Made by a program: the position numbers and the translations under genes. A stretch of DNA of 64,000 nt from Palaemon carinicauda (lineage: Eukaryota; Arthropoda; Malacostraca; Decapoda; Palaemonidae): contig NC_090725.1 in assembly GCF_036898095.1 (NCBI RefSeq), forward strand, positions 208,727,353 to 208,791,352, written 5' to 3'. The notes beneath the pieces are model-generated. The model made no database searches and was not told where the DNA came from. It saw only the letters and a program-made list of their open reading frames with translations. Positions 26,100 to 39,092 of this stretch are shown here, one piece after another. Numbering within the stretch: the first letter of the stretch is position 1; each line of letters begins with the position of its first letter.

Positions 26100-28444
26100 A
26101 CAGTACGCTGTGCGATGACGGCATGTTCGGCGGTCCTCCACCAACCCTGCGGCCACGATGTGTGCCGTTCACATGCCCACTGTGCTGTCCTGGTAGATGA
26201 TTTGATTGTTTGGCATCCGGACAATTGTGTAGTTTGCTACAAAATGACCTCCACTTTAACATCTGACTCGGTGAGTGGAATTACTTTTAGCTATAATACA
26301 GACTTGGTAAGTGGAGTTACAATTAATTACAATTAATTACAATTAATTAATTTTAAGGACACCGTTCTTTGGACTCCTCGCATGCCCTTCGATAGCTTCG
26401 TGTCTCCGAAGCCCCTGATCTTTTCCTTTTTTCTTCGGCACCATGTTCCTTACCCTCGCTAATAGTCTGTTCTCTTTCAGAGCTCCCAACTTGAAAAGAA
26501 TACGGCTCAGGCGACCCTCAAAATCTGGATTGGCGGGTTCGCCCGTAATGTGAAGGCCAAACAGCCTTATATCCTCTCTGAGGAATGGTGCTCTCGCATG
26601 CAAAGACTTCGGCCGCGGTCCCCAAAGATTTGGCGGATCCTATCATTGAGAATATTGAATCCCTACTATTGGCCCCGGATCAAGAGGAGACAGGCGGGAC
26701 GTTAACAGAGGACGTCGCTATCCTCAATTTAGACGTAGAGCCCATGGCTATGGATGAACCCGACACAGGTAGGGACATAGGTGAGTCAGGTGGGTCCCGG
26801 GCTAAGATTCCTCTCCTTGGCCCGAATTTTTCTTCTACTTCTGACCAATCTTCATTTCAAGGATTCCTGGGGACTCTCGGGGCTGATCTCAAGCCCCGCC
26901 CTGTTGCCCCCAAGGTTAAGGCTCACCGCAGGCTTTTACACAAGACCCGCAAGTCTTCGAAACCATCATCAGTGAAGTCAAAATCTTTTTCCACTAGAGT
27001 CTCTAAAGACTCAGTTGCTGTGCCCTCGACCTCTCAGGGAGTAGTCTCTATTCCGGCACCTGTACCCCCCCCCCCCCCCCCCCCGGTGGAATCATTTAAC
27101 CCGAAGGAATTTTTGGGAAAGATGTTCTCTCGTTTGGAAACAATGTTACAAGAGAGTATGACTAATGTGGAGACCATGGTTCAGGGACTCATGCGTTCGG
27201 GGCTGCCACCACAGCAGCAATATCTCATCCCCGATGCCTCTAAGCTCCCACCTTTCAACAAAAACAACCCTTGGCGGTTAGCGTTACATGCCCCCCTCTC
27301 GGATGGCATGTTATCCATAGAGGGTTTCGGAACTCGGCCTCTCGAGGACTACGAGTTCTACCCGCCGGGTCTTGAATTTCCCTTCCCCGGCTACGCCCGC
27401 CTAACAGAGGTGGCTCTAATCCACCTGGATAAGGTCCCGAAAGAGACCGTGATCTTCCCTAAAGAACAGGCACAGTCTGTTTTGGTCCGCATCTTCAGTG
27501 AGTGGGACTGTATGAATACAATGATCACAGCCTACAAGAGCTCGTACACTATGTTTGTGGTCAACGAGCAGACCCTGACTCCATGCATGACCAAGATTAT
27601 GGAGATTGCCTATCAGGCTACCAAGGAGGAGAAGCCCTTACCTCAACTCAGAGAAACGGACTTGACTTCCCTTCTCTTCCCGGGGGATAATGAATGTTGG
27701 CGGAACGCCCCATCAACCTTCTCGGTGGGCAAATTGAGCCCGGACTGTGCTTCGACGCAGTTCATTGAACGCCTTCCTAAACTTCCGGAGTCTCTGATTA
27801 AATTTGAGTTTGACACCAGGTGTAGGCTCGGTAGGTCGATTAATTCGGTTACTCTTTCCGAATTGACCGTTGCCACTTACGACGAGGAACCTCTCTTTAA
27901 GGTCCTCACCAAATCCCTTTTGCAGACCTTATTGACTGACGCCTATGATTTTCATAATGCCAGGTTCCGTTGCCGACGACATGTACTGTCTGAGGCTACG
28001 ATTAGACACGAACCTAATAGGCTCATCAAAGCCCCAGTCTGGGGTCCGGATCTCTTCCCGGAGGACCTAGTGAATTCGGTGCTCAGCGAGGCAGCTAGAG
28101 CCAACCAAAGCCTCAAGGTTAGGTGGGGCCTAGTCCCTAAGAGGAAGTATGAGCCGGCTAGTACCCCAATCCAAGGTAGGAAGAGGTTGAGGCCCTTCCA
28201 CTCCTTGCAATTTAGACCTTCTCTTCAAGTGGTACAACCGGTCCCGTTTCAGTCTGTTCCTCAAGGTTCCCAGCCTTCTACCTCAAAGGGCCAACAACAA
28301 CAACAGTACGTGTTGGTCCCTCAAGCTCAAGTCGCCTCGACTTCATTCACCACCTCCCCCGCCTTTAACCCCACGTATGAATCTCAAGGTTCTTTCCATG
28401 GCTACCAGCGCCACAGGGGTTCCAGAGGTGCCTTTCGTGCCTGA
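26100..28444 (+). CDS. DIRS gag, two exons plus an indel
   Basis: Exon 1 (ATG at 26115 to 26270, 52 codons) carries the Cys/His motif 'CGHDVCRSHAHC' and 'WHPDNCVVC'. An intron-like segment follows (26271-26480). Exon 2 starts in phase 0 and reads 'LKIWIGGFARNV', matching 'LRKWVRGF' in gag 1 at the same spacing once the segment is removed. A one-base shift near 26600 separates this from the main 619-residue frame (ATG at 26585), which has 'NNPWRLALHAPL', 'WRNAPSTFSVGKLSPD', 'FRCRRHVLSEATIRHEPNRL' and a basic Gln-rich tail. A run of Pro (27067-27085) is low complexity. It is likely the capsid protein and overlaps pol. Confidence 0.85.
26271..26480 (+). other. Intron-like segment in DIRS gag
   Basis: The 210-bp segment begins GTGAGT at 26271 and ends TCTCTTTCAG at 26480, phase 0 on both sides. 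A second donor, GTAAGT at 26307, is also in phase 0 and arises from a tandem copy of the donor region (26266-26285 and 26302-26321). The homologous gag at 4479-4955 has no such segment. Confidence 0.7.
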
Positions 28445-30070
28445 GGTGGCGGAAGGGGTTTCCACCGAGGCAAGTCTTTCCACGGAGGCAGGGACGGCAA
28501 ATCATCCTCCAACCATTGAGAACTTGCAGGTAGGAGGGAGACTGTACAAATTTCGGGACCACTGGAAGTTCAGCAATTGGGCTTCCAGTATAATTTCAAA
28601 AGGTCTGGGGTGGAGCTGGATACAGGGACCCCCTCCACCAAACAGTTTCTACCAGCTCCCAACAGAAGAGCTACATTCATTCACGAAGGATCTGTTGCAA
28701 AAGAACGCAATCCAAAGCATACATCGCTTAAGATTTCAAGGTCGCTTATTCAGCGTGCCAAAGAAAGGCTCAGACAAACGAAGAGTAATCCTGGACCTGT
28801 CTCGTCTAAACTCCTTCATTCGTTGCGACAAATTCCACATGCTTACCGTCTCACAGGTGCGGACCTTACTTCCCCGTGGGGCCGTCACCACCTCCATAGA
28901 TCTTACAGATGCCTACTATCACGTTCCAATAGCAAGGCATTTTCGTCCTTTTCTGGGCTTCAAGCTAGGCGAACAAGCCTATGCATTCAAGGTGATGCCA
29001 TTCGGCCTCAACATAGCACCCAGAATCCTCACCAAATTAGCAGAGACGGTAATTCAGGAACTTCGAACTCGGGATACAAATAGTGGCTTATCTCGACGAT
29101 TGGCTGATCTGGTCGGACAACGTCCGGAACTACCACATAGCAACGAACAAGGTCCTCTCCTTCCTTCGACAATTAGGATTTCAGGTCAACCTGGAGAAAT
29201 CCCGCCTGGTCCCGGAGACCAAGTTTCAATGGCTGGGGCTACAATGGGACCTAAGTTCCCATACGTTGTGCCTCCCAAAAACCAAAAGGAAGGAAATAGC
29301 GAAGAATACGAAACAGTTTCTAAGAGACAAGTTGATGTCCAGGAGGAACCAGGAGAGGATCCTGGGTTCCTTACAGTTCGCCTCTGTGACAGACATCGTC
29401 CTAAGGTCCAAACTAAAGGACATAAACAGAGTGTGGCGCTCCAGAGCAACCAAAAAACGTCGAGACAGGCGAGCTTGTTTTCTCCCAATCCTGAGAAAAA
29501 GTCTGCAGCCTTGTGAAGATAAAAAATCTTTCCAAGTCGGTTCCCTTGCAACATCCGGGCCCGGGACTCGTCGTTCATACAGACGCCTCCTTAACAGGGT
29601 GGGGAGGTTACTCCCAACACAAGAAAGTCCAAGGGTTATGGTCATCGATCTTTCAACAAATGCACATCAACGTCCTAGAGGCCATGGCGGTCTTCCTCAC
29701 TTTAAAACGTCTCAGCCCAGCCAGGAATCTCCATATCAGACTGGTCCTCGACAGTGCAGTCATAGTCCACTGCATCAACAGAAGAGGCTCCAGATCAGCC
29801 CACATAAACCACGTTATGTTGACAATTTTCTCCATGGCGGCATCGCACAAGTGGCATCTATCAGCAGTCCATCTAGTGGGAGTCCGGAATGTGGTGGCAG
29901 ACGCACTTTCCCGGACGACTCCACTGGAGTCGGAATTGTTTACCATTTTTTATATTCATATTTATGTTGAATTCTTACCTTGTTACCTTGTTGAATTGTT
30001 TACCATGCTTGTTTATCATTATCCATATCTATATTCAATGCTTACCTACGGGTTTCCTTTTTTGTATTGA
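28377..30070 (+). pseudogene. DIRS-like reverse transcriptase-RNase H (element 3)
   Basis: Pol overlaps the gag end, offset by one frame (28377-28444). In order: lead-in 'VGGRLYKFRDHWKFSNW', RT blocks 'GRLFSVPKKGSDKRRVILDLS', 'SIDLTDAYYHVP' and 'MPFGLNIAPRILTKLAE' (to about 29075). After an apparent one-base insertion at about 29077, the next frame has the catalytic 'YLDDWLIW' (29089 onward) and thumb 'LGSLQFASVTD'. Another frame change near 29510 leads to RNase H, with 'VHTDASLTGWGG', 'INVLEAMAV', 'LVLDSAVIVHCI' and 'NVVADALSRTTPLESEL' (to about 29938). Beyond this the frame is AT-rich nonsense. The enzyme would copy element RNA into cDNA. Two frameshifts suggest this copy cannot. Confidence 0.9.
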
Positions 30071-30230
30071 TTACAATGTTTAATTATCACTTTCATATCC
30101 ATGTTGATTACGTATTTACGGGATTCCTCATCCCCCCTGTTTGATATTAAATCACCATCTATGTTATTTTTGTGTTATTTTTCTCCCCATGTAGTTAGCC
30201 ATATTGGGTCCCTATTCTCTGGTACTATTC
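29939..30230 (+). other. AT-rich spacer where the YR gene is missing
   Basis: After the RNase H motif the sequence becomes T-rich and has no recombinase similarity in any frame. In element 1 the corresponding position leads into a proline-rich linker and YR. I infer a deletion or replacement. Confidence 0.6.
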
Positions 30231-30318
30231 CACTGGGCGGCACAGGTCAGAGCCCAGAAAAGGGATTTTGACGTAGGAAAAATCTATTTCTGGGTGAGAG
30301 ACCTGTGCCGCCCAGTGA
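30231..30318 (+). repeat. DIRS internal complementary region (ICR)
   Basis: 30231-30260 is the reverse complement of the left terminus 24067-24096 (one mismatch). 30261-30318 is the reverse complement of the right terminus 30629-30686 (one mismatch). In the DIRS1 model this region templates joining of the two ends into circular cDNA. Confidence 0.93.
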
Positions 30319-30360
30319 ACCCACCCGTCCCTCACTGTCGGGCCCCAATCTGGGGTGCTA

Positions 30361-31253
<893 letters not shown>

Positions 31254-31587
31254 AATTTTAGTATTCTTTTGACCCTGAGGCATATTTTTGAAACTTGACA
31301 TGAATGAAAGTACTGTATAGAATAAAAGAATTCCGACATCATATCCCATCTATGAGGCAGACTGAAATTGAAATAAAAAGATTATTTGTGACTTTTACTC
31401 TTAAGTTGCATTGTTTAGAGTCTGCCTTATGCTAACTTGATGAGGTTTCATCCATTTGCCGTGCGGAAAATTTAGAATTCATGAATCAGAGACTCGCTAA
31501 AGAAGTTGCAATTTCCAAAGCACGAAAGCCATGTTGAGTTTTCATTCATCTTTTGTAATATTTTGTATTACTTTCTTGAATGAACAG

Positions 31588-31807
31588 GTGGAGTGACCTA
31601 TGGTTGAATGAAGGTTTTGCAAGTTTTATGGAAAGTCTTGGGACAAATGATGCAGAACCAGGATGGGTAATGCAGGAGCAGTTTCTTGTGGAAAAGATGC
31701 ATCCAGCTCTTGCTTTAGATGCCCTTGTTGCATCACATCCTATATCCACTCCAGTAACTGATCCAGCACAAATCGAATCTATTTTTGATACCATATCGTA
31801 TAACAAG
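31588..31807 (+). CDS. M1 zinc aminopeptidase, exon with third Zn ligand and catalytic Tyr
   Basis: A 220-bp exon bounded by ACAG (31584-31587) and GTAAAG (31808). It starts with one base that completes a codon from the previous exon and ends in phase 0. It encodes the M1 peptidase core downstream of the HEXXH helix. 'LWLNEGFASF' provides the third zinc ligand (Glu codon 31610-31612), and 'FDTISYNK' carries the conserved transition-state Tyr (31799-31801). Pattern and spacing ('SHPI...PAQIESIFD') resemble vertebrate aminopeptidase A/N, type II membrane enzymes that remove N-terminal residues from peptides outside the cell. I compared with family members from memory. The subfamily is uncertain. 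The HEXXH exon was not found upstream in the window. Confidence 0.93.
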
Positions 31808-33259
31808 GTAAAGTAGTAATTGACTTTATATAGTATGTTTTTATTATAATTTATGACGATGGTAGTAGTGGTAGTAGTAGTAGTAGTAGTATGTGTGTGT
31901 GATACATTTACAGTATTCAGGACACATAACTTCATCATTTTTAATGCTTTAACTATAACATAGTATAATTAACCTTACATTTCCTACTTTATTTTTGTAT
32001 AAGAAATTAACAAAAAAACTTTAGAATGTTAAAGAAAAAATAAAAACTTATGACAAGTAATATTTTCACATTAAGAAAACATGTGAAACAGTTAAAAAGC
32101 TGAAACTTTATTTTTTCTCTTTTTAAATTGGAAATATGAAGTATTGTTTCAATTTAAAATCAACTTTTAACTTTGATGAAAATGAACTTTATTATCAATA
32201 ATTCTTTATGAGAATATGCTTTGGTAGAATCTAGCATGAAAATTTATTGTTGTAAGTAGAGGAGTATGGATCTGTCGGTTCCAGATCTTGATAGCTGCTG
32301 GTAAGTCATATCTTCATTCAGTTATCCATTTACACTGTTTAGACAAATTTTACATGATTTTAGTTTGAAAGATTTTGTGAACTCTACAAAAGCAAGTTAT
32401 CATGAATGAGTCAAAGATAGCAAGAGGCCATTTTTATCAAATTTAGAAAGCTTTTATTTCCCTTTAAGCATAGTATTGTGTTTTTTCTTTATTTTAAATT
32501 CTTAGTGCCTTACTGCGTGTTCTTGTATTCATTTTTAATACTTCTTAATTAATGCTTATTCTTTTATCTTATTTGTTGACTTGTTTACCTGATTTAAACC
32601 TACACTAATTTCTTGCCATAAGTTTATAGTAGCCAATGTTGGTTTCATTTTTTAGTTTGTAAGTCGCCAGTGCACAATTAGAGAAACTTGAGAGAGTAAG
32701 AACAATACAAAAGGCAGAATTGTCAACGGCCATTTACATGGAGTTTGTATGCCTAAGAAGTAAATCAACTATTGCTTACCATATAGCCCTTTTATATTAG
32801 AGTTATAAGGGAGACATTTGATCTAGCCAAAAATCAAGCACTGAAGGAGTTGGTAACAATGATCATTGCAAAGTGAGGGGTAGTAATTTTGTAAAACGTA
32901 TGATTTTAAATCCATGTTATAAGGCTGCTTAAAAGGTTCTGTCAATGCAAATTTGTATAACAATTACTGGTGGCTCAAGCTTCCTGTCTTCAAATAGGTG
33001 GACCAGCTGTGGCTACCAAAGAGGGTGTGACTCTGGTCTCAAATGGTGAAGGAACTGTTTAGCCACAGTGAAGCCACAAGCATAGATGTTTTTGTAATGT
33101 CAAATAGGATATTCAAAGTCTGTGAAACCAAACTGTTAAAGTCTAGGTTCAGAGTATCTCTTGTAATGCTTGAAAATCCACACTCAAAGCTACATAGAGC
33201 AGAAGCTTGGGGTTTTCTATCATTGCAAACAGGTCCACTTGAAGATAAGGTGCTTTGAT
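31808..33259 (+). other. Aminopeptidase intron, first part
   Basis: AT-rich intron with a short GTA/GTAGTAGT run near 31860-31890. I see no genes or recognisable repeats. Confidence 0.6.
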
Positions 33260-34245
33260 ATAACATTCACTTTGTATCCATGGTCATCTGTCTAGACAAG
33301 GCATCTGCCACCACATTGAGAGAACCTAATAGGTGGATTGGGGCGAGGGGTGAATCTCCCTCCCTAAGGAACTTCTTAAATGGCAGGAGATAATAGACTG
33401 CTATCTGGGTGTCAATGAAGATTTTGATAAGAGAGTTCCTTATTAGACTGAGTTTCTTCAGTATCAGGAAATCTGCCAATAGTTCCAATGCATTTATGTG
33501 AAATGCAGCAAACTGAGGAACCATATCTTAAACACTAGGCCTCTGTATGACCTCCCTAACCCAGTATGGATAATTCAGTGTGAAGAATCATTGATACATG
33601 GGAAGGGACTAATGTGACCAACATGGAGAGAGCGTTTCTTGATGTCCCAGGTCTAAAAATCATTTTGCAGTATATAGTATTGGTAACAAGAACCTACTTC
33701 TGAATCCCCCTGCGAGCTGCTCTCATCCATACCCAATTGAGGCCTTTCAACCTGGTCTATTGAACTGGTTTGACAATTGAAGCTAACTGGAAGAGGCTAA
33801 GAGTCTTTCAAGTTGTTGTCCGGAGGAAATATTATTCCGAAAAAAATACGTTGACCATGCATAACATTAATTTTGAAAGTCCTTTGGAAAGCTTATGGGG
33901 GTATTTTGACAAGTTCCAGGATAGACTTAGCGAGTTTATTATATGTCCTCTGGGATTATTCCTGATATCGTAAAGTTGATCAGAATTCCTAGATCCTGAA
34001 TAACTTAAAGGACATGACAGGTGGGAGGCATAGTTCTCTCATCTCAGCCCAGACCTAGTCAGTCATCCAAATAGGCAATGACCGGAACTCTCTGCAACCA
34101 CAGTAGTTTGATCACTGACTTTGCTAGTTTTGTGAACACCCTTAGGGCTAAGTTGGGGGCAAATGGCAATACTCTGAACCTGTACAAACTCCTCCCAAGT
34201 CAAACAATTGGGACATACCAGTATGTGTTATTGATTATGTAGACC
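33260..34245 (-). pseudogene. DIRS RT-RNase H relic
   Basis: On the minus strand, RT pieces with 'TYWYVPI'-, 'LPFAPNLALRVFTKLAKSV'- and 'PVIAYLDD'-like blocks (34240-34040). RNase H follows at 33524-33267 with 'FHINALELLADFLILKKLS' and the diagnostic 'SLNVVADALSRQ'. It is heavily broken, lies in the first intron antisense to the aminopeptidase gene, and is older than elements 1 and 3 judging by decay. Confidence 0.8.
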
Positions 34246-34378
34246 TTAAATTTCTAAACGTTTTGAAATATATGCAAAAAATATAAACAAAAGTGATTTT
34301 GCTTTAAGTATAACTGTGAGCTAGATTTTGCTTGGATTCTTCTTGAAGACATTTTTATGTAAATCTTTTTACAGTTTG

Positions 34379-34457
<79 letters not shown>
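34379..34457. repeat. (CT)n microsatellite
   Basis: About 79 bp of CT, with a second short CT run at 34572-34591. The Arg-Glu frame across it is an artefact. Confidence 0.97.
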
Positions 34458-34461
<4 letters not shown>

Positions 34462-34591
34462 TTCAAACAAATATGCCTGATATTATATACAATTAAAAAT
34501 AAAGATGGTGTATAACATGAAATATAATAGGATATAGTTCTCAGTTAATCTTATCTTCTCTATCTTTTTCTTTCTCTCTCTCTCTCTCTCA

Positions 34592-35045
34592 CGCATAAAT
34601 CAACAAACAAAAACTACCCTGTAATTTTATGAAATATGTTAGGTATTTCTGGAAAAGGCAAGCTGAAGATATCTGTTTTGTAACTTCAGGATTTGCCTCG
34701 GTCGGCATATTGTGGTCCTTTGGAGATTTTTAATATAAATCAGCTTCTAAAACATAATCCTCTTCTTCATCAGCATCTAGGTAATGTTAGCCGACATTTG
34801 AGGCTATGTTTTCCAACATTTAAATGAAGTCATGTAGTTTACAAGGAACATGCAGACCATAAATACAGATATATGCATTGACTCTGATGCAGATGGCACA
34901 CTAGGACTAGCTGTGTTCAAATATATTCCTGGCTTAAGCAAAGGGGTGACTAGCCATGCCCATAAACTTTGTCTGAACAAAAAAGACAATATGTTATAGA
35001 GTACTCAATTAGTAGATTAAATCATGTTGTTGCTATATACACAAA
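34592..35045 (+). other. Intron, no feature seen
   Basis: AT-rich intronic DNA. No coding similarity or repeat recognised. Confidence 0.5.
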
Positions 35046-35440
35046 AAAGGGATTTTGACGAAGGAAAAATCTATTTTTGTGTGAGATAGTCATGCCGTCC
35101 TGATGGAAGTTCCTTCTGGCAACTTCTACAGTATAATATTTCTGCGATTGATATTACAAGAGAATTGCCATCAGGTATCACGGGGTTCCAACCCCCGGAA
35201 AGGACATTCCTTGCAAGTTCTCCCTGTGGGGACTCACTAACCAAAGTTTTAATCTTGAGATAACTTTTGGTTGACTAAGGGGAAGAATGTTTCTTTTACT
35301 TTTGTACAGTCTCATGTCTTTATGTTCTATCCTCCAACCAGACATCCTGCTGATGATCTAGACACATCAAGTGGATTCCCTTTCCTTCATAATTGAGACA
35401 AGCTGGTATGACTAAAGAGCCAGTACAAGTATATAGAATA
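35046..35440. repeat. Solo DIRS terminal sequence
   Basis: It begins AGGGATTTTGACGAAGG and AAAAATCTATTTTTG, nearly the same as the ICR right half at 30261-30290. It continues CATGCCGTCCTGATGGAAG, matching the outer ends at 36540 and 7630. It is an isolated terminus or ICR. The rest of its element is not adjacent. 35441-36318 is intron without recognised features. Confidence 0.65.
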
Positions 35441-36318
35441 AATTAGATTTATAATTGGTTTGTATGAAATACATGTTTTATTTTGAAGAAAAAACATTAT
35501 TTGTATCCTTATTTTTTATAATTTGATATTTATTTTTGGATAACTTTGGCAAATTGAATATGTATAGATTTATATAAGTGACAACAAAAATCATCAGGAA
35601 GAAAAAGAAATTCCTGTGCCTCACCTATGTCAGTATAATTACCCCTACCCCTTCCATAGGAGTGGAAGTATAAAGTATTTATTACGCATGGTTTTAGCAA
35701 AAACTACCCAAATGTTTTACTATTAGTCTGTTTACCAATATAAGTGTTAGATCTGCCTCACCTTGGTCATGCTTCCATCTATTGAATATTTTTAGTATTG
35801 TTTTAAGAATACTGTGAACTTCAAATATTGTATCCTCTCCATATTCCCTCCTTAATAGATTTGATATTGTTGATATTATGGTGACACTACACAAGTTTCA
35901 AAATATCACTTATGTCACTGAACCTCCCACCCACCCCTATTCTGTTCCTACAAAATGAAATACAATACAAAACAAATCTTTGCATTTTATCAGTAAAAAC
36001 TGCCATATAGGTATTTTTTGGATTATTTTTAAATACATATAATGTGTATAGAGTTGTGCTTTAGTCCAATGGGTTTTAAAGATTCATACAGTTTGATTAG
36101 TATGGGATATATTTTTATTAAATAAAAAAAGTTATAGGAATAACAGTTCTGTGAAAACTTTGGATTTATTGTCTAAGACTCAGTATTCTATCTATTAAAA
36201 GATTTGTGTGCAAAATTTTCAAAAATACTACAGCAATCCCAAAATATTCCTTAGTCAATATTGTATTTGTTAATTTTATTGGTATTGTTATCATTAGTAA
36301 TATTTATTATTTTTTCAG

Positions 36319-36486
36319 GGGGCTTCAATAATCAGCATGCTTGAATATTTTCTTGGCCGGGATTTACTTAAAGAAGGCCTGAGGCTTTATCTTGAAGCTC
36401 ATGAATATGGCAATGCCGAAACTGATGACTTGTGGGATGCCCTCACCAAAATTACAAAAAAGCATGGCCATTTCTTAGATATCAAG
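36319..36486 (+). CDS. M1 zinc aminopeptidase, helical-domain exon
   Basis: A 168-bp exon (56 codons, phase 0 at both ends) between TTTTTCAG and GTATGT. It encodes 'GASIISMLEYFLG' directly following the catalytic 'SYNK', then 'EGLRLYLEAHEYGNAETDDLWDAL', as in the end of the M1 catalytic domain. It joins the exon at 49729 without missing residues by comparison with the family. A DIRS terminus begins only about 38 bp after the donor. Confidence 0.93.
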
Positions 36487-38555
36487 GTATGTAATTAAAA
36501 AAAAATTTTAAGTTATATAATATTTTTTGGGCTCGAGCCATGTCGTCCTGATGGAAGGTTCCTTTAAGTAGCTTCCTAGGGTATATTTGATTACAGTGAT
36601 ATTCCCAGAGAATTTACCTTTAGGTCTCCAGAATCCTAACTCCTGGCGTGAATATCTTTAAAATTCCTCTCAAGGATATCGCATAATATCAGGGGACGTA
36701 TATCTTGATACGACACATAGCAATCTTCACCCCGAATAGCGTTTTCGCCTCGAGGGGGAAAGTGGCAAAAATAGAAGGGGAGCCGTTATCAAGGTACCCT
36801 TCCTCCGTTACTACCTTGAGTATCTTGATGGCGCCATCACAGCCGCCATATTTTATTCCTTTAAGTGTAGCGCTACTAGCTCGGTGATTTTCCTGTTCGC
36901 TCTCGTGTTTTCGCTTATCTCGTTGGATTTATCATGCAATCTCCAGCTTCTTCTGCCTCTGGAAAGTTGAGAATTTGATCTTTACATTGTATAAATTTTA
37001 GCTCTTGCCTCATCGTGAAATTAGGTTAAATTAAGTGGAAGAGCTGTTGCCTGAACCAGAGACGTCATGGGCACTGTCATTCGTAACGCATAAGTTATTT
37101 AGTTAGCCAGAACGATTTTCCCGGTATAAATAGCATGAATAACTATAGCTATTCAGTCTTCATTGCTAGGAGTTAATTATATTATGCTGATTGTATTCGT
37201 AATAGTTTCGGCGATTTAGGTAACCGAACCTTGCTTACGCTAGGCTTCCTAGCCTAGGCGTTTTGTTTACTTTCATGCATGATATAATAGACTTTCCTAG
37301 TGTTATTAAGTTTAAATGAATCTGTTTAGGATATTTATACATGTAAGATACATTGATTGCATATAAATTTTCCTCTTCTGAGATAGTATACGAGAGAGTT
37401 TCGGTGATTAAGGTAGTCGATTCTTGCCCGCCACTAGGCTACTAGCCTAGTGGCTTTAGTATACTTTCTTACATGTTCCCCGGTTACCCTCGTGTATCGT
37501 TTTATCAATTCAGGCGGAGATAGATATCTCCTAGAATTATCATATAAACTGATACTCGTCTCCAGTGAAGATTTAAGGGTAATCCCTCCTTCCCTCTTAG
37601 TGTAGCCTTAGGCTACAACCCTAGTTGGTCATGCCTCGAGTTGTCATTCAGGCAGGACTAGGCTAGGGTTTTCTGTCCCTTCCCTTAGCCGCAGATAGCA
37701 GGTTTTGGGTTTCGATCAGAACCTCAGAGTATATAGTCTTGTACCAGCAGCCGGCTGGCAGGGTGAGTAGTCATTCCCCTTTCGGACTACGCTGCCGGCA
37801 TAGGAGGCTAGACCTCCCTAGGCCGCACCTGAAGGGTTCGTATGATATTGCCACCTTCTCCCTGTGGTCTAGTAGACTAGTCCTGTGCTCGCAGACCCTA
37901 GGCTGAAGAATAGACATTCTTGCTGCCAGCCCCTTAACTGTATTGGCAGACCCTAGGCTGGAGAATAGATATTTTCCTGCCGCCTAGGATGGCGCCGATA
38001 CTGAAACAGAGTTTCTTAAAGGCATCGAGGGACTGGCAACCCTATCGGCTCCTTCCACACCTCATACAGGACCCTTCCCCCCCCCCCCCCTTGGTCCTTT
38101 AGTGATGGCCTAGCCATTGCAACCCTTTGGCCGTTGTTCTACAATCTCACCGCTTGCCGGCAGGTTGTGGGGCTGGCCAGGGCTTCTGCTTGTAGTAGCT
38201 TAGTTGCTCAGCTTTCCCTTATGGACGCAAGGATCCGGGGAAGCTGTGCCGGCTGGGCTGGTTGCCGGCAGGAGATCCCTTTACTGTATAGTGTTCTTCA
38301 GTCCTCTCTTGGACTGCCATTCACAGACCTGTGGTCGGCAGAGACCGGCAATGGTTTGTGTGTGGGTGGAATCCTGAATGATACATTCTCCCCTTCCATT
38401 TGAACCCTCATTCTGGAGGAAGGTAGTGAGACTGAGCTCTTACATCCTTATTTACTGTTGATACACATTCAATAAGGCACCCTTCATTCCTTGCTTTCTC
38501 TCTCTCTATCGGCTAGTGCCGCCGAGTACTAACCTAGCCGGCAGCTGCCGGCCGG

Positions 38556-39092
38556 GTTAATGCTGCCAGCCACTACCTTAGCTGGCAAGGTGCCGGCTGG
38601 AATAGTGTGCCAGCAGCCGGCAAGGCTCCGGCAGAACTGACTTGGCCAGCAGGTGCTGGCCGGGTTGCCGGCTGGGTTGATGCTGCCGGCCACTACCCTG
38701 ACCGGCAAGGCGCCGGCTTGACTAGTGCGCCGGCAGCTGGCTAGCCGCCGGCAAGGCGCCGGCTTGACTAGTGCACTGGCAGCTGGCGAGCCGCCGGCAA
38801 GGCGCCGGCAAGGCGCCGGCTTGACTAGTGCTCCTGCAGCTGGCGAGCCGCCGGCAGTCGCCGACCAGCCACCACCCCAGCCGGAGCATACCCCAGGTGC
38901 TAGCCTTTCCGGCAACATGCCGGCTAGAACTACAGTATATGAATATACAGTGGCCAATATATTTGCAGTATAGATCATACTGCAAACAGAAAACTATAGT
39001 ATAAAGCATACAGTAGTTAATTTTCCAACATACCCTGTGTTTCCATGCACAGTCTATTGTTGAGACCATTCTATATAAGGAAAGGAAGATTT
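38556..39092. repeat. Leader block, copy A (GC-rich plus AT tail)
   Basis: A block of CCGGC-rich sequence followed by an AT-rich tail containing ACAGTATATGAATATACAG and ending CTATATAAGGAAAGGAAG. It recurs at 39402-39792. Copy A contains three extra units of a 46-bp minisatellite (38728-38850). Confidence 0.9.
38728..38850. repeat. GC-rich minisatellite, unit about 46 bp
   Basis: Tandem units built from GGCAAGGCGCCGGCTTGACT, AGTGC and GGCAGCTGGCGAGCCG. One unit has lost part by slippage (GCAAGGCGCC doubled near 38800). Confidence 0.85.

Noticed and set aside
30231..30318. Rho-independent-terminator-like or small-RNA hairpin
   Set aside because: The inverted symmetry is fully explained as the DIRS internal complementary region.
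34379..34457. Arg-Glu repeat frame and similar Ser-Leu frames at 51678-51926
   Set aside because: (CT)n microsatellites read as protein.
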